Assembly (NCBI GenBank): GCA_010015675.1
Contig: ML976984.1
Location: 460,310 to 524,309 of the forward strand
Reading direction: 5' to 3'
Length of the DNA: 64,000 nucleotides
Source: Byssothecium circinans
Taxonomy: Eukaryota > Ascomycota > Dothideomycetes > Pleosporales > Massarinaceae
Shown: one piece after another, positions 32,772-44,092 of the stretch
Layout: each line of letters begins with the position of its first letter
How positions within the stretch are numbered: position 1 is the stretch's first letter
The notes under the pieces: model-generated
Database searches by the model: none
Seen by the model: the letters and a program-made list of their open reading frames with translations, nothing else
Told to the model about the DNA's origin: nothing
Translations under genes and position numbers: made by a program

Positions 32772-33698
32772 ATGGCGCAGGACTCCTACTGGGGCTCGTT
32801 TGACGAGGTTTCCAAGTACAATGTCTCGCTCAACTACGCCGAGCGCCTGTGGCTTGCATGGTACGCGTACATGCAGAACGACATCCTCGCCACGGGCATC
32901 ATGTCTTTTGTTATGCATGAGACTGTCTACTTTGGACGGTCGCTACCATGGATCATAATCGATGCCATACCTTACTTCAGGAAATACAAGATTCAAGACG
33001 TGCGACTCTCTGGCATGCTCTAATTGCACATCCACTGACGCGCATAACAGCAAAAAATCCCCACCGCCTGGGAACAGTGGCAATGTGGTATGCTCGTTTT
33101 ACTCTCCCACGTTACCGTCGAGCTCCCGCAGATCTGGTTCTTCCACCCTCTTTGCCAGTACTTCGGTCTGAGCACCTCAGTCCCCTTTCCGAGCATCTAC
33201 AAGATCGCCTTCCAAGTCGCCGTCTTCTTCGTTATTGAGGATGCATGGCACTACTGGACACACCGCGCTATGCACTGGGGCCCGCTCTACAAGAACATCC
33301 ACAAGATCCACCACCAATACTCTGCTCCGTTCGGTCTCGCTGCTGAGTACGCCTCACCCATCGAAGTCATGGTGCTTGGTTTCGGCACGGTTGGCGCGCC
33401 TATTGTTTGGACCTGCTTCACCGGTGACCTCCACATCCTGACGATGTACATCTGGATTGTTCTCCGTGTCTTCCAAGCCATCGATGCGCACAGCGGCTAC
33501 GAGTTCCCCTGGAGCCTTCACCACTTCCTCCCCTTCTGGGCCGGCGCCGAGCACCACGACGAACACCACGAACGCTTCATTGGCAACTACTCTAGCAGCT
33601 TCAGGTGGTGGGACTACGTTCTTGACACCGAGGCCGGTGCTGAGGCGTCCAAGAGGAGGCGTGCGAGGAAGATCGAGGCGCTGAAGAAGGGACAGTAA
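32772..33698 (+). CDS. ERG25: C-4 sterol methyl oxidase
   Basis: Two exons: 32772-32999 and 33051-33698, 291 aa. The fatty-acid-hydroxylase superfamily histidine boxes are complete: HYWTHR (H143-H147), HKIHHQ (about 159) and HHDEHHERF (about 245), which bind the di-iron centre. The N-terminus [41 protein letters not shown] and the hydrophobic segments are characteristic of Erg25. It is an ER membrane enzyme that oxidises the C-4 methyl group of sterol intermediates in ergosterol synthesis with Erg26 and Erg27. The intron (51 nt) has a GTGCGA donor and CATAACAG acceptor. The basic tail ([15 protein letters not shown]) resembles an ER retrieval signal. Confidence 0.96.
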
Positions 33699-34179
33699 TT
33701 GATGATTGTGTTTTTGGCGATTTGTATTCTCACGACGCTGTCTGTTTGACAGCCACACCTCATTTTGGAATGCTGGGCGTTGCATTAGATGAGCAAGTTC
33801 AGACTCGCTGACTAGCGGCAGCTTTGGTAAAATGGCCTTTAGTAATGGGTGGAAGAGGGTGTATATAAATGGTGAAGGCCGCACAAACATTCATACCTAA
33901 TAATTTATCGCGATCGCTCTTGTCTCATTTCTTTTTTCAAGTGAAATCCTTGCGAAATGCAACTTCCTATTTATCTCAGAATATCAAGACTCCTGGCGTA
34001 TTGTGCAAATAGCACAATAGGCTAAGAGATGACTGCTTAGTCACCTGAAGTGCACGGTCGTCGGCGCGGAGCGTTGGACTTCGAGCTCTAACTTTCTTTC
34101 AGCAACCATCACCTCCAATACCACCGCCGCGGCGCTACCTGACCTCAACCCCATACGACATACGTTTCCACGCGACAAT
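33699..34179. other. Intergenic between ERG25 and PAF1
   Basis: About 480 bp; no gene or repeat supported. Confidence 0.4.
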
Positions 34180-35588
34180 ATGTCTGGACCTCCGGTCATT
34201 CGCCAGGAATACATTGCGCGCATACGATATTCGAACGCGCTTCCACCGCCGCCATGCCCTCCCAAGCTACTCGATATCCCCAATACAGGTCTCTCAAGCG
34301 GACAGTACACTTCAGCGGGTTTCGCCTCTAGACTCGCTCGAGAGCAGCCTCTGAATATTGAAGCGGATGCAGAATTGGGCATGCCGATCGATCTGGTTGG
34401 AATCCCCGGTGTCTTTGATGGCGATGAATCTGGTAAGAAGCGCATGAAGCCTGCCCTAACATTTCAAGACTGACTCGAGTCTTAGCAATCAGCGCGCTCC
34501 CAAATCCACCTCCCCTACATCCTGCCGACCGAGCTCTAATGCGAGGACCGAATGCGCTGGGCAAGAACTCCACCAGCGCCTCAAACGCATCTTTCCTGCG
34601 CCGTACAGAATACACCACCTCGCATACAGCCGGCTCCTCAAAGTTCGAATCGAGCAACTCCTCCAACACAATGCGCCTGCGAAAGAAGCGAGCACGTAAC
34701 AACGTGACCGAAGACGATCCCATCCACATCACACGTCACGTCCTCCGAGGCTTCAACATTGCGTACCCCGAAGATGCGCATACCGGCCCCGACACAGCCG
34801 AAAATCTTCGCGGCGCAGATATCCTCCCTGACGAAAAGCAAGCTTGGAAAGCGCCAAAGCACCCGCGTAATCCTAAGCTCGAATGCATTGGCTCATATCC
34901 GCTGCTTCCTGACTGGGACGCTGTCCCTGACACGGGTTCATACATGGTACACAAGTTCTCCGCGGCACCGATCAACAACCCTAGCGACCCGTCTTACGAT
35001 CCCCGATTAGACGTCGCAGTTCTCCGCCCCATAGGCCAAACGATCCAAGACGAAGAAGCATACCTCCGAGAACAAGAAGTTCACAAGCTGGACCCCACAA
35101 CACCCTTCCCTATCCCGCGCTTCCACTACGAATTCTTCCTCCCCTCCGACCGCAGCAAAGTGCAGAACATCAAACGCAACCTCACCACCAACAACCCCGA
35201 CGACCCCTCCATCGAGTTCGACGAAGAACGAGAAGAAGACGACGAGCCCGTCCGGAAACTCTTTAAGTACGAACACGTCCGCACTTACGAGACGGAGAAG
35301 TTATCTGGGGATCCAACGCGCTCGTATGATGATGTCGTTGCGCTCGCCCTGCATGATCCAGATGTGCATAGGGATGAAGCGTTGAGGGATACAAGATTGG
35401 AGAAGGGCGCGTATTTCTACCCCGTTGCGCAGAGGACGGTCATAAGGGCCAGGAGGCCGGGCAAAGTCGAGATGGCGACGGAGCAGCAGAAGGTGCATTT
35501 CATCGATCTGGCGGCCAGGGAGCCTCAGGCGGAGGTGGATGCAAGGAAGGCGGTTAGAGAGAGGTTCGACCCGCCTGTTGAGGTATAG
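34180..35588 (+). CDS. PAF1: RNA polymerase II-associated protein 1 (Paf1 complex subunit)
   Basis: Two exons: 34180-34432 and 34486-35588, 451 aa. The N-terminus (IRQEYIARIRYSNALPPPPCPPKLLDIP) and FASRLAREQPLNIEADAELGMPIDL are the hallmark of Paf1 proteins. The centre has LRRTEYTTS and ...ITRHVLRGFNIAYPED, and the C-terminal region holds the expected acidic/charged stretch (EFDEEREEDDEPVRKLFKYEHVRTYE). Paf1 is the scaffold of the PAF complex that rides with RNA polymerase II and promotes histone H2B ubiquitination and H3K4/K36 methylation. The intron is 53 nt, GTAAGA...CTTAG. The final ~20 residues are short, without the long acidic tail seen in some fungi. Confidence 0.93.
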
Positions 35589-35984
35589 AGGCGGGGAGTT
35601 GACGGCTTGGAGGACGTGCTTGGAGTGTGGTATTCGGTCTGAACACGGTAAGCAATTCATTGGATCGTGAGTGAATTCACTGGCTTGATGTTTGTTATAC
35701 CAGCACGGCGTCGATGTGAAATGCATAGCAGCTTGGAGTATTTGCTCATCTGGCCATTTTTTTTCAAAGTAGAAGGATGTCATATGTTCTTCATTGAAAT
35801 CGAATCAACTCAAACCATTTCTAAATTCAGGGTATCTTATGTCTATATGTTGAAGTAACCGTCTAAATCGACGACACATGCCTCATCGAGCAAACACACA
35901 ATGCCACGCGCCGTACCGATGCATGCATACTCCACCTATGCTAACCAACGAAGAAAAATATTCACGCCCAACTTCCCCTCTCTT
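35589..35984. other. Intergenic between convergent PAF1 and UFD1-domain genes
   Basis: About 400 bp of 3' flanks; nothing further supported. Confidence 0.4.
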
Positions 35985-38345
35985 TCAAGACGCCGCCTCG
36001 CTCCTCTGCGGCGCCCACCCTTTTAGCCATCCCCGCGCCCTATCCAAATCCCCACCCTCCGCCTCCAACGCAGCAACACACCACTCCAACGCATACCCCC
36101 CCTTGCCCTCAATCCCCTTCTCCGCGCTCAACATTTCCGCCATCGCCCTGCGTCGCTGACTCGCTTCATCGGCACAGAAATGCAACGGCGTCGTATACCC
36201 CTTCCCATCCATCCCCTCAAGGAACGGCTTAACAAGAGGTATAGCATCTTTCGTAGGAACGGGTTTATCGCCTTGACCGATATTCTTCCGACCCGTGCGA
36301 CAGTACTCGTTCCTGCACCAAGGTTTCCCGCAGCCGGTGAGGAGTTGGCTGAGGTATTTGCGCTCGATGCGGCGGCGTAGGGCTTTGCCTTCTGGGTCGT
36401 GCAGCGAGACGTATAGGGGACCGAAACAGACACTGCAGAGACCGATCTCGTTGCCTGGACCTTGTCCTTTGCGCGTTCCGGCTCGTGTGTCGCCGAGCTT
36501 GTTAACGCCGTCTTGGGTGCGGCCGCAGTTGATGTTGCGGCATAAACGCGGTGGAGGGCGCGATAGGCGCTCGAAGTCGTGATGGCGGAGGTGGGTGTCC
36601 ATGTCCCTGAAACGGATGATTTTGTTGCAGAGGTGGCATTCTGTTGTTCGGCCGCCGTCGGCGAGCTCATGCGGGGTGAGGCCTGAGAGTAGGAGTTCGG
36701 GGTTTGGGGGTTCGGTCGGGTCGCCTTCTTGAGGAACTTGGAGGTGGCAGAAACGGCAGAGGATGAGCTTGCCCGGGCATTCTGTGACCTTGTGCGCTGA
36801 GAGTGTTGGGATGGAGGGGAAGCCCATGCCGCAGGATGAGCATTGTTGGGGCGTGTGGTAGAGCGCGTCGTGTTTCTGCTTGGAGAGGGGCGTGTTGCCG
36901 GTGAAGGTGTCGTGTGGGCAATGCCAGTGGTTCTGATACTTCTCCGAGCGCTTTTGGAAGACTTGACCACAGCCTTGGGGACAGAGGATGTTGTTTCGGA
37001 GACAGAAGTTCTCGTGTAAGAAGAGAGAGCCTTTGGGAACCCATTGCGTGCAGTTTTTGCACTTGACTTCGTCGGGAGTGTGAGGTGTGTCGTCGAAGGT
37101 GGAACTGTCCAGTGGTGCAGATGAAGGATCGTAGACGGACGCCTTCAGTTTGTACGCCTTGGGGGTCGTTGAGGGTGAATCTGATGGATAGGTGCGTACT
37201 GCGATGTAGATCGATTCTGCACCTTCAAGCTCGATATTCGTTGGTTGTAAATGTATACGCTTAGGGTATCGACTGGAAAGGTCTGCGAAGACATGCTCGT
37301 CCTCTCGAGGACGTACTCGCTGTCGTGATGAGAACGGACTGACGAACAGATCTATCTCTTCATCATCGTCGACTCCACTGAGCACAATCTCCAGGCCTTG
37401 TGTCCGGTCCCATGATTCAAGGTCATAGTCGACGTACTCTCCACCCACAACTTGGCCCTCCTGCGCCTTGAATATATCAATGCTCCCACCCACAGAACTT
37501 CCTTCAGCTGTACCCGGAGCTCGTTGCCTCTTGGCGACTATCTTCTGTAGTGTTTCGCGAGCCTGCTCTTCGTTGAGCGCTTCGATGTCGACTTCAAGGT
37601 CCGTGTCCACCACACATATACCGTCTCCTTCTGGCTTGAAGCCATCCACTAGAAAGCGGAACTCCTCACGCTTGCCACCTGGTCCGCGCCCTCCGTATAC
37701 GACCAATATCTCCTTGTTTGTCAGCGTCGTGAAGTTGGACCGCAGGTGTTCCTCGAGTATCGATTTCCAATCCTCAGGGTCGTATCCTGCTTCAAGGGGC
37801 CGGAGCTTGACAAATGTGCCTTTGGGCAGCTGTTTGGCGTGTACCGTGATCTGCGCAGAAGACGTGCCATTTACGGCATGTTCCTCTATCCCATTGACCA
37901 TGTTGATATCGCCATTTGGACTTGCATTTCTCGACGACTCCTCAGACTTTGTATCCAACCCTAGAGCTTCGCTCAAGAACCCGCTCAGTACAATCTCACC
38001 CTCTGCCGCTGAAAACTCTCGAATGCCCGCATGCACCACTCTCCCGTTTGTAGGGTTCACGAGTCGAAACGTAAGCGGATGTGGAAGTTGTTGGTGTCGA
38101 TCCTGGAAGTGCGAGCGGGCCTGTTGCTCTGCGGCGAACGTGTAGGGATTGAATGGGTCAAAGGACGTAATATGGGGTTGGTTCGAGTCTAGAGTGACTG
38201 TAGGTGCGGCGGCAAGAAGCTCTCCCAATGCGGAAGGAGGGAGTAATATCTTGTCCCCAGGCAGTCGCGTGTTTCGAGAAGGCGCGACCGTATACTGCGA
38301 GGACCAGGTCAGCTCTGCAGGCTCGTTCTCATTTTCCAACGCCAT
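35985..38345 (-). CDS. UFD1-domain protein with TRAF/XAF1-type zinc fingers
   Basis: A single exon of 786 aa. The N-terminal ~240 residues look like the Ufd1 double-psi barrel domain (GDKILLPPSALGELL..., LPHPLTFRLVNPTNGRVVHAGIREFSAAEGEIVLSGFL). A linker follows, then from about 427 a series of Cys/His fingers (CKNCTQWVPKGSLFLHENFC, CPQGCGQVFQKRSEKYQNHWHC, CSSCGMGF...HKVTEC, CRFCHLQVP; and near 567 CHLCNKIIRFRDMDTHLRHH), resembling XAF1/TRAF-type zinc fingers. A C-terminal Cys cluster (CRNINCGRTQ, CSVCFGPLY, CGKPWCRNEYCRTG) ends the protein. Such UFD1-zinc-finger fusions are known in fungi and plants; by Ufd1 analogy a role with Cdc48 and ubiquitinated substrates is inferred. It is much longer than canonical Ufd1 (about 360 aa). 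Confidence 0.88.
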   Translation of the reverse strand: MALENENEPAELTWSSQYTVAPSRNTRLPGDKILLPPSALGELLAAAPTVTLDSNQPHITSFDPFNPYTFAAEQQARSHFQDRHQQLPHPLTFRLVNPTNGRVVHAGIREFSAAEGEIVLSGFLSEALGLDTKSEESSRNASPNGDINMVNGIEEHAVNGTSSAQITVHAKQLPKGTFVKLRPLEAGYDPEDWKSILEEHLRSNFTTLTNKEILVVYGGRGPGGKREEFRFLVDGFKPEGDGICVVDTDLEVDIEALNEEQARETLQKIVAKRQRAPGTAEGSSVGGSIDIFKAQEGQVVGGEYVDYDLESWDRTQGLEIVLSGVDDDEEIDLFVSPFSSRQRVRPREDEHVFADLSSRYPKRIHLQPTNIELEGAESIYIAVRTYPSDSPSTTPKAYKLKASVYDPSSAPLDSSTFDDTPHTPDEVKCKNCTQWVPKGSLFLHENFCLRNNILCPQGCGQVFQKRSEKYQNHWHCPHDTFTGNTPLSKQKHDALYHTPQQCSSCGMGFPSIPTLSAHKVTECPGKLILCRFCHLQVPQEGDPTEPPNPELLLSGLTPHELADGGRTTECHLCNKIIRFRDMDTHLRHHDFERLSRPPPRLCRNINCGRTQDGVNKLGDTRAGTRKGQGPGNEIGLCSVCFGPLYVSLHDPEGKALRRRIERKYLSQLLTGCGKPWCRNEYCRTGRKNIGQGDKPVPTKDAIPLVKPFLEGMDGKGYTTPLHFCADEASQRRRAMAEMLSAEKGIEGKGGYALEWCVAALEAEGGDLDRARGWLKGWAPQRSEAAS

Positions 38346-39210
38346 GTAGGCTATGTGTTAGAAGACGTTGTGCGGTGGTGAGGCTGTGATGTTGTAAGAA
38401 AGGAAGAGCGACATGGACGGAAGGCATATCTTGGTGTGGTGCTGACATATGTGCGGCTCTGCTTCTCGAAGTTTCACAAGGTACAACGCAGCACGTGCGC
38501 ATGACGTCCAGGGCTCGAGCTCGGGCCAGCGCTTATCGATAGCGGACCGTCTAAACCCGCCTGTTGACATGATGACCACAGTCTACCGCTGTCCCTGAGT
38601 AAGTCGAAGTCATAGCCTTCACTAACGCCCGGCTCGCCTTGCCCCACGCCGTCGATAACCCATCCTCAGATGTCGGCATCGGTCCGCCTTCCCTCCTCAA
38701 CCCGACATTGGCTGTTTTAGACTGTTTGCCGGCACAAACACCAAGACCTGACAAGACCTCGCGAGACGCTTGGCTGTAGAAAGGCGCCTCTGAGAGCCCC
38801 TCTGTAAAGGGTCAAGACCTACCCGCAGCAGATACAGAAAAGATGTCCCCTGGTCATGTCCTGCGGCTTGAAGTCCAGCGCAGCAATCCTTGTCCGGCAC
38901 CTCCACTGCAGCTACTTGCCCCTTCTAGTTGGACCCTGATGGGATAGGATAGGATGGGAGGCGATCTGCAGCAAGGAAGGCTGGTCGAGGCTTGATGCGA
39001 CTCAACCCACGTTTTGATGGCCAACGACGCTGCCTCTTGACACTGCACGTCTCAACACGGTGTAACACTCTTTCTTTCCTGGGAGAGACCACACACCAGG
39101 CAGAGTGGAGGAACAGGCACGTGTCCACCTTACCCTGCCGTTGATAAAGCCCAAGTGAGTACCTTCTAACCTCAGTCACTCCATTGATTTCCTTGGTCTC
39201 TCTGCCCCTC
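38346..39210. promoter_or_regulatory. Divergent promoter between UFD1-domain and F-box genes
   Basis: A head-to-head spacer of 865 bp without a supported gene. It contains GATAGGATAGGATGG (38942-38956), a short tandem repeat. Confidence 0.4.
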
Positions 39211-40563
39211 ATGGATTCATCCGATCACGCCCTCCCCACCACTCTGGCCGACCTCCTCTCCAACTCGCTAGTCCTTCACCAAACCGCCCCGTATCTCCCT
39301 ACCTCTGCCCTTTACGCTCTTGCTGCGACTTCCAAGGCCTTCCATCACATTGTACATCACTCTCCCGAAATACTCCGCTATCTTGATCTCTCCACCGTCA
39401 GGTCGGCCATCGTGCCCCATGAGCCGCTCGACTCCGGAGGCATCAGCTGGCGCGCTGAGCGCATAGATGAATCCCTCACCGAAGACGAGTTCTACTCCGG
39501 CCCTCTCCGTGGCATCTTCTCGAAGCTCGAGCGACGACGTCTGCTCTACAATGTTCACACCATGGTCCTCGATGGCCTTAGTGTTCCAGCGGACCTTGTG
39601 CGGGAAATCATTGCCGAAGATCGATTCAACGTTCGCATACTGTCGATTCGAGAAGTTAAGCACTTGAATGAGCGCAAGCTACAGCAAGTCCTGAGATATG
39701 CGGTTCGTCCGAGCAGACCCGCGGGCACACCAAAAGTTAAGGGCATCTACTTCTTCGGCCCACGCGAATCGGTTCCTGTCTCCGAAGCACCCCACGAGAG
39801 AAAACTGCGACAATCATCACCCTCGAGGGGCGCCATGTCTTCGAAGGGCGCACAGATCGGCGCAGAGTGGAATCACAAGTCTTCGGATGCGCTGAATGCT
39901 GCGTTGGCGCGAACAGACAAGTGGTACCAATGTGCAGGCAGAATGATGGCAAAGCAGCCATCCCTTGATTGGGCCGAGACTCTCAAGGCTTGCGAGGATA
40001 TCATTACTTTTGATGCCGTCCTCTGCAGAGGACCACGTCACGATCCCACCAAAGCCTTTGTAACGGACAGCTCTACACCTCGCGGGCCTCACCCGGCTTC
40101 ATTTCTAAATCCAGCCATTGCAACTGTTGCCCTCGGACCCAAAGGCTGCGAGACTTGCCATTCCAGTCCCGAAGGTCCAGCTGTTTTTGGCCATGCGCCA
40201 ACTTCTCAAATGCCACTTCTGAGTCCAGTTCCGCTTCACTCTAGTACGATACGAGCCGCACAGATACCTCAGACCAATGACGGCCCTCGACCTCCACCCC
40301 TATACGTTCGATGTGAGGACTGTCTCAAAGGCAGGTGGTGCGAGAAATGTCACAAGTGGTGGGACGAGAATTGTTATATTGGATCCGCGGTTGCCCAGCG
40401 GACGGAACTTCAACAAACGGAATTCAGCGAGCATGTCCAATCCAACGGAGCTACGCAAATCGTTCCGAAGCAAACCATCAAGGTACATATGGGTCTCTGC
40501 GTGGAAAGCTGCCTGGTCGGCGAGATGGAAGCCGGCGCAGGCAGTAGTGGCATGTGGGGATGA
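39211..40563 (+). CDS. Fungal F-box protein with a C-terminal Cys-rich segment
   Basis: A single exon of 450 aa from ATG 39211 (MDSSDHALPTT; the frame is open further upstream but has no ATG). An F-box-like helix set is at about 8-55 (LADLLSNSLVLHQTAPYLPTSALYALAATSKAFHHIV...PEILRYLDLS). The C-terminal third has paired cysteines (YVRCEDCLKGRWCEKCHKWWDENCY, about 363-389) and ends VHMGLCVESCLVGEMEAGAGSSGMWG, a signature of this fungal family. F-box proteins recruit substrates to SCF ubiquitin ligases; targets are unknown. Cys-rich exons at 40747-40977 lie directly downstream on the same strand and may be part of the gene, but no in-frame splice connects them. Confidence 0.85.
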   Translation: MDSSDHALPTTLADLLSNSLVLHQTAPYLPTSALYALAATSKAFHHIVHHSPEILRYLDLSTVRSAIVPHEPLDSGGISWRAERIDESLTEDEFYSGPLRGIFSKLERRRLLYNVHTMVLDGLSVPADLVREIIAEDRFNVRILSIREVKHLNERKLQQVLRYAVRPSRPAGTPKVKGIYFFGPRESVPVSEAPHERKLRQSSPSRGAMSSKGAQIGAEWNHKSSDALNAALARTDKWYQCAGRMMAKQPSLDWAETLKACEDIITFDAVLCRGPRHDPTKAFVTDSSTPRGPHPASFLNPAIATVALGPKGCETCHSSPEGPAVFGHAPTSQMPLLSPVPLHSSTIRAAQIPQTNDGPRPPPLYVRCEDCLKGRWCEKCHKWWDENCYIGSAVAQRTELQQTEFSEHVQSNGATQIVPKQTIKVHMGLCVESCLVGEMEAGAGSSGMWG

Positions 40564-40746
40564 TATATACACTCGGCGCGCTCAGGTTGACTGTCCACCG
40601 GAGGTTATGGGGTAGTGAGATTCCGGAACCCAGTCTCCATGACTGGCCTTGAAGCCTGACTATCGGAGACCACCACTTGGAGCCTGGCGCGCCGAGGTAT
40701 GTGCTCGACCTTGGCATAAGAAATAGGCTAATCTTGAGTAATACAG

Positions 40747-40977
40747 ATCATCGGCGTTCGGCGTGACTGCTTTGGCTGTGGCCATACGGTGAGCTCAGAT
40801 GTTATTAAGCCAAGATGCAAGTCTAACAATATATAGTGCATCACTTGCAAGGAGCTCGTCATCCGGAAGTGTGTGAGATGTCGCAACGAGTATTGCCTCC
40901 AAGATAACGACGCTTCTTCAGCCACCAAATGTGACTGGTGCAACTATACCTCCCGAAGGACCGTGGAAATGTATTGA
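40747..40977 (+). CDS. Orphan Cys-rich exons (zinc-binding type) behind the F-box gene
   Basis: Two exons, 40747-40788 and 40837-40977, are bounded by TACAG, GTGAGC and ATATAG splice sites and read IIGVRRDCFGCGHT then CITCKELVIRKCVRCRNEYCLQDNDASSATKCDWCNYTSRRTVEMY-stop. Five CxxC-type pairs indicate a zinc-binding module like those ending some fungal F-box proteins. Upstream, GAG|GTATGT at 40696-40702 is a plausible donor, but the preceding frame hits a stop (TGA near 40640) and no ATG is in frame. Either an undetected splice, a frameshift in this strain, or a remnant. Only these exons are supported. Confidence 0.55.
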
Positions 40978-41832
40978 ATACTAGGGGCCCTGTTGTTGAA
41001 GCAAGAATCGAAACCTCGGATAAGGCTTGGATGAAATTATGACTTGGATGATAGCGTAGGATAGCAAGCAGAAGTGGATTTGGAACATGGATTGAGCGTT
41101 TAGTTTGTGATTGGCTTTGGAGTTAGATGCAAGCCACCCTCCTCACAGTGTAAAATCAGATAGTCCCCCTCCATTCTTTGCCTCTTTGCTAGATGCGCCG
41201 TTGTACCCTAACCATGAGTACGCTTAGCGTGTCGTTGTCAGTTGAAGCCGTCTCATTTAACTACCTCATGAGTAGCACCAGCTCGCTACCGCGTGAAGAA
41301 CACTCTCGTGGGGTTGAAGAAGCCGGCAGTAGCAATTCTGTCCTGAGGTAATTCAGCCAGAGCTATACACACTATCCACATAAAAATGACACCTTCGAAA
41401 TTCCACCTCGGTGCCGACTTTGTCTTTTCTACGAGTCTTGAGGTGCAAGACGAAGCTTAGACCCTGGCCTCCAAGCGACCCAATCGCTGAAAGCTCTCGC
41501 CGCAGGACATCGTTTTCTCCACCATCAACCCAGCATCAACCGCCCGCAGCTTCCAGCAACCGAGAGCGATACGGTTTGCTAACACAACCCCTCAGATTCA
41601 GACCCGCTTCTTGACGAGCTTCAATCGCACACCTTCCTCGATCGACGACCTTGCGGACCCCTAGCGACGACCACAACGCCTACTTGACGCGCAACTACAA
41701 CGGGTGCACCAACACTGAAGACAACGACCGCCTGAATCAAGAGTCGAACGTGTTTTCTCGCTCTTCGACTAGACAACTACTTGGACGCGCATAATACAAA
41801 CGAGCAGGTCTTTCGGGATACTGTCATTCATC
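40978..41832. other. Intergenic, then ARP8 promoter and leader
   Basis: About 855 bp without a supported gene. The last 400 bp are rich in CAAC/CGAC and have no ATG close to the ARP8 start, consistent with a leader. Confidence 0.4.
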
Positions 41833-44092
41833 ATGGTTGGGAAGAAGTCCGGAAGGGCCCAACTTAGGGAGGAGGGTACGCGCATACGTGACTCTGGTTT
41901 ATTTGCCTGCTAATAGTTTGGACAGGTCTTGCACGAACGGACAACAATCTCGATCTCACGACATGGCCGGTGGTGAACATGATCAACCAGAAGAACTACT
42001 ACACCGAGTTCATGAAGCGCGATGAGCAATACCTTGCGGTGCGGTTTCCACAGGAAGAAGAGCGATCGCGCATGGTACGAGAAGCACGGGACAAGGACCG
42101 CGCACTGGCACAACGAGTTCCGGCTGCAGACGAAGGGATGGACGAGAGCGGGATCCCCAACTCCAGGGTGGACCCCTCAAAAGTAGTTGTATTGCATGTC
42201 GGCAGCCAGAATCTCCGGATCGGACTTGCTTCGGATGCTCTGCCAAAGACCATACCCATGGTACTCGCAAGGAGGTGGAAGGAGAGCGAGTCCGAAGAAG
42301 ATGGGGGAGAACCGAGTCCCAAGCGGATGAAGATTGAAGGAGCAGTGCCAGCAGATGCACTACCTGAGAAATGGTTTGGAGAAGACTTTGCGGACCAGTA
42401 CATGGCAATGTCGTCAGAGCTGAGGACGCGCATGCGCTCGAATAAGCGACGAGTGTTACCCAACTCCAAGGACCTGGTCACCAACTTCAATCGACGGACT
42501 CCACCGGACATCATCCACGAGCACAACGATGTGGATAGAATCGACTGGACAGAGTTACCTGCGGACCCGCAAAAGGCCCCTGCATACTTCACCGGTCGCG
42601 AAGCGCTTCGCATACCGGAAAAGTCAACTCCGAGGTACAAACTCTTCTGGCCAATTCAGAACGGCACCTTCAACGAGAGGGACTACACTACGCGGAACCA
42701 ATGGTATCACGACATGTCAAAGATTCTTGAGGAAGCGATCAAGACTCAGCTGGGATTGAAGAACATTAAGGATCTTGCAAACTACCGATGTGTCTTTGTA
42801 ATCCCTGATCTCTACGAGCGCGTCTATGTGACCATGATACTTGACATTTTAATCCGCGATCTTGGATTCGGAAAAGTCTCTCTGCAACAGGAGAGTCTTT
42901 CAGCTACGTTTGGAGCCGGATATGGTGTCGCTTGTGTGGTAGATATCGGCGCGCAGAAGACTTCCATCTGTTGCGTCGATGAAGGATTGTGCAACGAGGA
43001 ATCACGCGTCAACCTCAAGATGGGAGGCGCAGACATCACGGAAACCTTTATCAAGATGATGCTCTATGGTCACTTTCCCTACTCGGACATGAACCTCAAG
43101 CGGAGGTACGACTTTCTGCTTGCTGAAGAGTTGAAGCAGAAGTTCTGCTCCATGGAAGAAGAGTCGGTAACGGTAAAGACTTGGGACTTCCACCTACGCG
43201 CATCAGGTCAAGATACGAGAAAGTACACATTCAAGACCTACGATGAGACGATGCTGTCTGTAATGGTAAGTTTTCGCTCACATTCTCGTTGACTTATGCT
43301 AACATGAATCAGGGTTTATTCAAGCCTTCAATATTCGATTCCGCGCACAAGCTTGAAGGTCGTCGGAAGGTCATCGCCCGCTCCGTAGACCTGTACGACG
43401 CCTCCCCGAACGATCCCGTCTCCCAAGCCCAGTTGGCAGTCATTGAGACAGCAGCCGGTAAAGCAGTACTATCAGTGAACGGTGCGCAAGAGTCCGCCGG
43501 CACACCAGCCGTCATATCGACACCGCAACGCCCAGGTCAGCTCAACCTCCTCAACCGCCTCAACGACAACGAACCCACGCCACGATCATCCGTCGCCGGC
43601 TCCCCAGCCCCCGAAGGCACCAACACCCCCAACCCCGACCGCGATACCCCCATGGGCGACGCCGACCGCCCCCTAACCCTCTTCCACGACCCAATCCACG
43701 AGAAGACCAAACTCGCCGACGAGCGCGACAAAATCCTCCCCATCATCCCCCTCGACCAAGCGATCCTGGAATCCCTGGCTCAAGGCGCGCGCGGTGACGA
43801 CCGCAAGCTCCGCGACTTCTTCGGCGGCATCATGCTCGTCGGTGGTGGCAGCAAGACGCCCGGTCTCGGTGCTTTCTTGGAAACGCGACTCAGAGAGCTG
43901 AGGCCGTTCTATGGCAAAGAGATCCTTGTCGGGCCGCCGCCGAGGGAGTTTGATCCGCAGGTTGTGGCTTGGAAGGGCGCTAGTGTCTTTGGGAGACTGA
44001 GCTCCGCGGGGAATGATAGTTGGATTAGTCGGGTCGAGTATGATATTCTGGGGGCGAGGTTGTTGAATAACAAGTGCATGTTTGCTTGGTAG
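41833..44092 (+). CDS. ARP8: Actin-related protein 8 (INO80 chromatin-remodelling complex)
   Basis: Three exons: 41833-41875, 41926-43265 and 43313-44092, 720 aa. The protein begins MVGKKSGRAQLREEGLARTDNNLDLTTWPVVNMINQKNYYTEFMKRDEQYLAVR, a signature of fungal Arp8. Actin-fold elements follow: VVLHVGSQNLRIGLASDALPKTIPM (phosphate-1-like), CVVDIGAQKTSICCVDEGL (about 340), RRYDFLLAEELKQKFC, and GGIMLVGGGSKTPGLGAFLETRL near the C-terminus. A disordered Pro/Thr/Asn-rich insert (about 520-585) interrupts the fold, as is usual for Arp8. Arp8 binds nucleosomes as part of the INO80 Arp4-Arp8-actin module in the nucleus. The tiny first exon (43 nt) is supported by a GTACGC donor and GCTAAT...GACAG acceptor. 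Confidence 0.95.

Noticed and set aside
39184..39210. Upstream start of the F-box protein
   Set aside because: The upstream codon is TTG; the first ATG is 39211.
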